Positions 8,234 to 13,167 of a stretch of 13,167 nt of DNA are shown piece after piece. The translations under genes and the position numbers were made by a program. The stretch is from Bacteroidota bacterium (GTDB taxonomy: Bacteria > Bacteroidota > Bacteroidia > Flavobacteriales > Flavobacteriaceae), in NCBI GenBank assembly GCA_009937085.1, contig JAACDD010000175.1:1-13167 (forward strand), given 5' to 3'. Below the pieces are notes generated by a model. It was given only the letters and a program-made list of their open reading frames with translations, was not told the origin of the DNA and did not search any database. Numbering within the stretch: position 1 is the first letter of the stretch; each line of letters opens with the position of its first letter.

Positions 8234-8258
8234 GCGGTTGACTACTGTGATATATTTG
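8231..8258 (+). promoter_or_regulatory. Bacteroidota sigma-70-type promoter for the xylose operon
   Basis: TTG (8231-8233), a 17-base spacer, and TATATTTG (8251-8258) match the Bacteroidota consensus TTG-N17-23-TAnnTTTG exactly. Transcription would begin around 8263-8266, leaving a leader of about 15-18 bases before the GH43 ATG at 8281. The three gaps further down the operon are too short for another promoter of this size, so this element probably drives GH43, xylB, xylA and the symporter, with or without read-through from the sulfatase. Confidence 0.6.
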
Positions 8259-8280
8259 GTGAAATACTAAACCAAAACAG

Positions 8281-9372
8281 ATGTATTACAGTAAACTTCC
8301 AATATTTTTAGTCTTATTTTTATGTTCATTACCATTTACTTCTTGTAGTCAACTGAGTGAAAAACTCAATTCAAACACAGATTTTTTAAACACCCCTTTA
8401 GTTAGTGAAATTTATACAGCTGATCCTTCCGCACATATTTTTAATGACCGTATTTATATTTATGCCTCACACGATATTGAGTCAGGCGGAATAGAGGATG
8501 ATAGTGGAAATCATTTTAATATGATTGATTACCATGTGCTGTCAATGAATTTAGATGGAAGCGATGTTACTGTACACCCTGTAGGCCTTTCTGTTGATGA
8601 TGTTTCATGGGCTAAAAGTAAGTTTTGGGCACCAGACGCTGCATATAAAGATGGCACATATTACCTTTATTATCCTGCAAAAGACGCCAATAATATATTT
8701 AGATTAGGCGTTGCTACTTCGACAAAACCCGAAGGTCCATTCTCACCTCAGCCATCACCCATGAAAGGGAGTTATAGCATTGATCCTGCTGTTTTTGTTG
8801 ATGATGACGGAAGCGCTTATATTTATTTTGGTGGTATCTGGGGCGGTCAATTGCAACGTTGGGAAAGCGGATCTTATGACGAAAATGGATCCTTAAAAGA
8901 CATGGGTGTTCCAGACAACCCGGCCATATTGCCGCGGATGGCAAAGCTAACAGGCGACATGCTTGAGTTTGCCGAAGAAGTAAAATCCATTGAAATTCTT
9001 GATAAGCAAGGCAGCCCTATATTAACTAAGGACTTAGATCGTCGTTTTTTTGAAGCACCGTGGATACATAAACACAACGGTATTTATTATATGAGTTATT
9101 CAACTGGCGATACACATTTAATAGCATACGCAACAAGTGATAATCCTTACGGTCCTTATACGTATCAAGGGGTGCTAAATGAGCCTGTTCAGGGTTGGAC
9201 AAATCACCATTCTACATTAAAAGTTGGTGGCCAATGGTTTTTCTTTTATCATGACACCGAAATTTCAGGAAAAACTCATTTGAGAAATGTCAAATTTACT
9301 ACTTTTAGGCACAATTTTGATGGAAGCATAAACGCCATTAAAACTTATTTTGGTAACGATTGGAGATTTTAG
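8281..9372 (+). CDS. GH43 beta-xylosidase / arabinofuranosidase lipoprotein
   Basis: A 363-residue five-bladed beta-propeller glycosidase of family GH43, which hydrolyses xylosidic or arabinofuranosidic bonds with inversion. The three catalytic acids are visible: general base D48 in TADPSAH, the pKa-tuning D168 in SYSIDPAVF, and general acid E258 in FFEAPW. WAPDAAYKDGTYYLYY and YFGGIWGGQLQ are further family signatures. The pattern recalls subfamily GH43_1, from memory and not from a search. The N terminus has a hydrophobic stretch followed by FTSC, a tolerable lipobox with C22 as the lipidated residue. The residues after it are not clearly acidic, so surface export is not indicated and a periplasm-facing position is more likely. 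It is the first gene of a four-gene operon with xylose catabolism, so xylo-oligosaccharides are the likely substrate; arabinose release is the alternative. Confidence 0.92.
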   Translation: MYYSKLPIFLVLFLCSLPFTSCSQLSEKLNSNTDFLNTPLVSEIYTADPSAHIFNDRIYIYASHDIESGGIEDDSGNHFNMIDYHVLSMNLDGSDVTVHPVGLSVDDVSWAKSKFWAPDAAYKDGTYYLYYPAKDANNIFRLGVATSTKPEGPFSPQPSPMKGSYSIDPAVFVDDDGSAYIYFGGIWGGQLQRWESGSYDENGSLKDMGVPDNPAILPRMAKLTGDMLEFAEEVKSIEILDKQGSPILTKDLDRRFFEAPWIHKHNGIYYMSYSTGDTHLIAYATSDNPYGPYTYQGVLNEPVQGWTNHHSTLKVGGQWFFFYHDTEISGKTHLRNVKFTTFRHNFDGSINAIKTYFGNDWRF

Positions 9373-9391
9373 TTAAATACGTACTTCAACT

Positions 9392-10879
9392 ATGTATAAT
9401 ATTGGATATGATATTGGCAGTTCGTCTGTAAAGGCCGCCATTATCGAGGTAAAGACAGGCAAGCAAATTGCCGTAACGCATGAGCCTGAAGGTGAGATGG
9501 GGATGATAAGCCCAGAAAATTCCTGGGCAGAACAAGACCCCGAACTGTGGTGGAAGCTAGTTTGTTTAGCAACAAAAAAACTATTGAAGCAAACGGGAAT
9601 TGACTCCAAAAAAATCAACGGTATTGGCATTGCTTATCAAATGCATGGTTTGGTTGTGGTAGACCGCAACGGGGCACCACTTAGAAATGCCATCATATGG
9701 TGCGACAGTCGAGCAGTTGCTATTGGAAATGAAGCCTTCAAAGCCTTAGGCACAAAAAAATGTAAGGAGCACTTACTCAATAGCCCTGCAAATTTTACAG
9801 CTTCCAAATTAAAATGGGTTCGTGACAATGAGCCAGAGGTATATGATAAGGTTCATAAATATATGCTCCCTGGCGATTATATCGCCTACAAGTTTTCTGG
9901 CGATATAACGACAACTGTAAATGGTCTTTCCGAAGGAACACTTTGGGATTACAAAACACACAAGCCAGCAAACTGGCTTTTGGATTTTTATGATATTGAT
10001 GTTTCCATGACACCTGATGTAGTTGATAACTTTACGCTTCAAGGAGTGGTTAATCAACAAGCAGCCATGGATTCTGGGCTACAGCCAGGCACCTCCATAA
10101 TGTATCGCGCAGGCGATCAACCTAATAACGCTTTAGCATTAAATGTAATGAAGCCAGGTGAGGTTGCTGCCACTGGTGGGACATCGGGAGTGGTGTACGC
10201 GCTTACCGATACTATGCATACGAATGAGTTGGAGCGTATTAATAATTTTGCACACGTAAACTATACACAAGAGACTCCTGTTATTGGGAAATTATTGTGC
10301 ATAAACGGCGCAGGTATTCAGTACCGCTGGATGAAAAACAATACAGGTGCTGAAAGTTACAACCACATGAATCAACTTGCTAGTGCGGAACCTGTGGGGT
10401 CTAATGGCTTGACCATAATGCCTTTTGGAAATGGCACCGAGCGTATGCTTGGGAATACAAACGTTGGGGGACGTATGCTTAATTTGAATTTAAACAAGCA
10501 TACAAACGGTACTGTTTATAGAGCTACTTTAGAGGGAATTGCCTTTTCATTTATTTATGGAATGAAATTCATTAAAAATGACAATACGCCGCTGCATGTT
10601 ATACGTGCAGGAAACGATAACTTGTTTCGGTCAGAAGTTTTTTCAAATACCATAGCTTCATTGATTGGACAAGAAATTGAAATTTACAATACAACAGGCG
10701 CTGTTGGCGCAGCAAGAGCTGCTTCAATTAGCAAGTATGATTTAAGCGCTTTTGGAGACAGTATATCCAATAATGATTATGTCAGCAGTTATACGCCACA
10801 AAAAAATGCCACCGCTTATGCTGAAGCATACAGTAAATGGGAACAACAACTAGAAGTGATTTTAAAAAACAATAATTAA
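9392..10879 (+). CDS. xylB: Xylulokinase
   Basis: Phosphorylates D-xylulose with ATP to D-xylulose-5-phosphate, the entry to the pentose phosphate pathway, in the cytoplasm. The 495-residue protein has the two-lobed FGGY carbohydrate kinase fold: the phosphate-binding N terminus [10 protein letters not shown] (D8), the substrate motif QMHG (M84-H85-G86), IIWCDSRA (101-108), the catalytic base D242 in [10 protein letters not shown], and the nucleotide-side loop [11 protein letters not shown] (257-267). These correspond to M77-H78-G79 and D233 of E. coli XylB. Length is normal for the family (E. coli XylB 484). It starts 19 bases after GH43 and ends 7 bases before xylA, so the three are surely one transcript. 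Other FGGY kinases (ribulo-, glycerol kinase) are possible by fold alone, but the neighbouring xylA decides for xylulose. Confidence 0.95.
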   Translation: MYNIGYDIGSSSVKAAIIEVKTGKQIAVTHEPEGEMGMISPENSWAEQDPELWWKLVCLATKKLLKQTGIDSKKINGIGIAYQMHGLVVVDRNGAPLRNAIIWCDSRAVAIGNEAFKALGTKKCKEHLLNSPANFTASKLKWVRDNEPEVYDKVHKYMLPGDYIAYKFSGDITTTVNGLSEGTLWDYKTHKPANWLLDFYDIDVSMTPDVVDNFTLQGVVNQQAAMDSGLQPGTSIMYRAGDQPNNALALNVMKPGEVAATGGTSGVVYALTDTMHTNELERINNFAHVNYTQETPVIGKLLCINGAGIQYRWMKNNTGAESYNHMNQLASAEPVGSNGLTIMPFGNGTERMLGNTNVGGRMLNLNLNKHTNGTVYRATLEGIAFSFIYGMKFIKNDNTPLHVIRAGNDNLFRSEVFSNTIASLIGQEIEIYNTTGAVGAARAASISKYDLSAFGDSISNNDYVSSYTPQKNATAYAEAYSKWEQQLEVILKNNN

Positions 10880-10886
10880 TCTAACA

Positions 10887-12206
10887 ATGGTAAACGACAA
10901 ATACTTTAAAGGAATAGAAAAAATTCAATTTGAAGGAAAAGAATCCGACAACCCTTTTGCATTCAAATACTATAATCCAGATCAGGTAGTAGCAGGAAAA
11001 ACGATGCGAGAACACTTCAGATTTGCCATAGCATATTGGCATAGCTTCTGCGGACAGGGCGCTGACCCGTTTGGTGCGGGAACCCAAAATTTCCCGTGGG
11101 ATTCAAATTCCGACCCCTTACAAGCTGCGAAAGACAAAGCAGACGCAGCCTTTGAATTTATTTCCAAAATGGGCTTCGATTACTTTTGTTTTCATGACTA
11201 TGACCTTATTCAAGAAGGTGGCTCTTTAGCAGAATCAGAAAAACGATTAGAAGCCATCACAGATTATATCAAAACAAAACAAGATGCAACCGGGATTAAA
11301 CTCCTATGGGGTACAGCCAATTGCTTTTCCAATCCAAGGTATATGAATGGTGCGGCTACAAATCCAGATTTTGATGTAGTGACTTATGCAGGTGCTCAGG
11401 TAAAAATGGCCTTAGATGCTACCATGAAACTAAATGGTGAAAACTACGTTTTTTGGGGTGGTCGAGAAGGATATATTTCATTACTAAATACGGACATGGG
11501 ACGCGAACAGGATCATATGGCACGCTTCCTAACCATGGCCAAAGACTATGCACGTTCACAAGGTTTTAAGGGAACATTCTTTATTGAGCCTAAGCCTATG
11601 GAGCCGAGCAAACACCAATACGATTTTGATGCTGCTACTTCGATTGGATTCCTACATAAATATGGACTTCAAGATGATTTTAAATTGAATATTGAGGTAA
11701 ATCATGCCACTTTAGCACAACACACCTTTGAGCATGAGCTTACAGTAGCTGCCAACGATAATATGCTTGGTAGTATTGATGCAAATAGAGGTGATTATCA
11801 AAATGGATGGGATACCGATCAGTTCCCCAATAATATAGAAGAAACGGCTAGAGCCATGATGGTTTTCTTAAAAGCTGGTGGACTTCAAGGCGGAGGTGTT
11901 AATTTCGACGCAAAAATTAGAAGAAACTCTACTGACTTTGAAGATTTATTCCATGCGCACATTGGCGGTGCCGATACTTTTGCTAGAGGGCTTTTGGTTG
12001 CAGATAAAGTATTAAACGACACAAACTTTACATCGTTTGTTCAAGAAAGATATGCTTCATTTGATGCTGGAAAAGGAAGTGATTTTGAACAAGGAAAACT
12101 ATCTTTAAATGATTTGTATGCTATTGCAAGCAATAGCACTTCTGATATTAAGCCTGTTAGTGGTAAACAAGAGCTTTTGGAGAACATTCTAAATAACCAC
12201 ATTTAA
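10887..12206 (+). CDS. xylA: Xylose isomerase
   Basis: Converts D-xylose to D-xylulose in the cytoplasm using two divalent metal ions. The 439-residue TIM-barrel protein is close to the 440 of E. coli XylA and every key residue is present with an offset of about two: H103 and D106 in FCFHDYD, E234 and K236 in [11 protein letters not shown]270 and H273 in [13 protein letters not shown]298 in [10 protein letters not shown]309 and D311 in GWDTDQFP, and D341 in [14 protein letters not shown] (W51) and VFWGGREGY (W190) line the sugar site. It is a long-form (class II) enzyme by length. It lies between xylB (7 bases) and the symporter gene (13 bases). No truncation or unusual residue is seen. Confidence 0.98.
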   Translation: MVNDKYFKGIEKIQFEGKESDNPFAFKYYNPDQVVAGKTMREHFRFAIAYWHSFCGQGADPFGAGTQNFPWDSNSDPLQAAKDKADAAFEFISKMGFDYFCFHDYDLIQEGGSLAESEKRLEAITDYIKTKQDATGIKLLWGTANCFSNPRYMNGAATNPDFDVVTYAGAQVKMALDATMKLNGENYVFWGGREGYISLLNTDMGREQDHMARFLTMAKDYARSQGFKGTFFIEPKPMEPSKHQYDFDAATSIGFLHKYGLQDDFKLNIEVNHATLAQHTFEHELTVAANDNMLGSIDANRGDYQNGWDTDQFPNNIEETARAMMVFLKAGGLQGGGVNFDAKIRRNSTDFEDLFHAHIGGADTFARGLLVADKVLNDTNFTSFVQERYASFDAGKGSDFEQGKLSLNDLYAIASNSTSDIKPVSGKQELLENILNNHI

Positions 12207-12219
12207 AACCAAAACTGTC

Positions 12220-13167
12220 ATGCAAAAATCATATTTACTAAGATTAACTTTAGTCGCTACGCTGGGAGGCCTGCTCTTTGGTTATGACACGGGTGTCATT
12301 GCTGGTACCGTAGGTTCGCTAGACGCTTTTTTTATTGAACCCAAAGGACTAGACGAGCTAGCCGCCAGTTCTTTAAAAGGATGGCTTGTTTCCATTGCAC
12401 TCATTGGGTGTATTGTGGGTGGTGCTCTTGCTGGGCTCGTGGGTAAGAAACTCGGAAGAAAAAAAGGACTGGTAATCGCAGGTGTTTTATTCTTTATTTC
12501 GGCACTTGGTTCAGCGCTTCCAGAATTGTTTTTTCAACCACTTGGTCAAGGCGATCACACGCTTTCAACCGTATTTATGATTTATCGATTTATTGGTGGT
12601 ATCGGCGTAGGTATAGCATCTATGTTGTCACCTGTTTATATTGCTGAAATTGCACCAGCAAAAGACAGGGGTAAATTGGTCTCTTATAACCAGTTGGCCA
12701 TTGTAGGCGGTTTTATGGTGGTTTATTTTGTAAACTATTTTATTGCTTTAAGCGGTGATGATACATGGCTCAATGACATAGGGTGGCGCTATATGTTTGC
12801 CTCCGAATTGGTACCCGTAAGTATTTTCTTAACACTCTTATATTTTGTACCGGATACGCCGAGATCTTTGGTGTCTCACAACAAAGAAGCAGAGGCATTA
12901 GAAATTTTAAAGAAAGTAAATAGCGAGAGCGAAGCACAAAGTATTTTAAGCGATATCAAAAACACGCTTGTTGTTAAAACCAATAGCGCACTCACATACG
13001 GCTGGGGACTTGTCATCATTGGTATCTTACTTTCTGTATTTCAGCAGTTTGTGGGGATTAATGTTGTGTTGTACTACGCACCCGAGATTTTCAAAACCTT
13101 AGACTTGGGTACAGATGCTGCCTTATTACAGACTATTATTGTTGGAATTGTAAACTTCCTATTTACC
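12220..13167 (+). CDS. xylE: D-xylose:H+ symporter, XylE-type, 3' end missing
   Basis: A major facilitator superfamily sugar porter that brings xylose across the inner membrane with a proton. The frame opens at ATG 12220 and runs to the window edge without a stop, giving 316 residues of an expected 480-500, roughly the first seven or eight membrane segments. Similarity to E. coli XylE is strong: proton-coupling D23 in LLFGYDTGVIAGT, R123 in YRFIGGIGVG, sugar ligand Q158 in SYNQLAIV, E196 in YMFASE, and the QQFVGINVVLYYAPE stretch with Q275, Q276, N281 and Y285/Y286. The inter-domain motif reads PDTPRSL where E. coli has PESPRWL. It starts 13 bases after xylA as the last visible gene of the operon; whether more genes follow is not known. 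Confidence 0.94.
   Translation, partial: MQKSYLLRLTLVATLGGLLFGYDTGVIAGTVGSLDAFFIEPKGLDELAASSLKGWLVSIALIGCIVGGALAGLVGKKLGRKKGLVIAGVLFFISALGSALPELFFQPLGQGDHTLSTVFMIYRFIGGIGVGIASMLSPVYIAEIAPAKDRGKLVSYNQLAIVGGFMVVYFVNYFIALSGDDTWLNDIGWRYMFASELVPVSIFLTLLYFVPDTPRSLVSHNKEAEALEILKKVNSESEAQSILSDIKNTLVVKTNSALTYGWGLVIIGILLSVFQQFVGINVVLYYAPEIFKTLDLGTDAALLQTIIVGIVNFLFT

Noticed and set aside
9795..10060. Overlapping minus-strand open frames inside xylB
   Set aside because: They lie opposite conserved xylulokinase sequence and have no start context or motif of their own.
1..13167. CRISPR arrays, tRNA or rRNA genes, insertion sequences
   Set aside because: Reading through found no regularly spaced repeats, no tRNA-like or rRNA-like stretches, and no transposase-like protein or terminal repeats.

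Overview
The window is a xylan/xylose utilisation locus from an AT-rich member of the Bacteroidota, most likely a flavobacterium. Three things point there: a complete hybrid two-component system (sensor kinase, receiver and AraC-type DNA-binding domain in one protein), a promoter of the TTG-N17-TAnnTTTG type, and start codons without clear Shine-Dalgarno sequences. A sulfatase beside the xylan genes hints at a marine or algal-polysaccharide lifestyle; that is inference.

Layout: (1) The left edge holds the 3' part of a GH10 endo-xylanase on the plus strand, followed by a possible factor-independent terminator at 1335-1362. (2) The minus strand from 6629 down to 1288 carries the hybrid sensor/regulator (HTCS). 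Downstream of it by 15 bases is a carboxypeptidase-like regulatory-domain protein gene that appears dead: it has an in-frame stop inside its signal peptide and a one-base deletion in a homopolymer. (3) A divergent intergenic region of about 150 bases separates the HTCS from a plus-strand S1-type sulfatase. (4) After an 89-base gap with a good Bacteroidota promoter comes a tight plus-strand operon: GH43 lipoprotein, xylulokinase (xylB), xylose isomerase (xylA) and a XylE-type xylose:H+ symporter cut off by the right edge. Gaps between these genes are 19, 7 and 13 bases.

How it fits together: GH10 would cut xylan to xylo-oligosaccharides, the GH43 enzyme would release xylose (or arabinose) in the envelope, the symporter would carry xylose across the inner membrane, XylA would make xylulose and XylB xylulose-5-phosphate for the pentose phosphate pathway. 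The HTCS, with 14 propeller blades in its predicted periplasmic part, is the obvious candidate sensor of xylo-oligosaccharides and regulator of the locus. No SusC/SusD pair is inside the window; it may lie beyond either edge.

Most of this is a recognisable pathway, not a new system. The points most worth a second look are the sulfatase placed inside a xylan/xylose locus, the doubly broken gene behind the HTCS, and the direct linkage of cytoplasmic xylose catabolism to an envelope glycosidase under one promoter.
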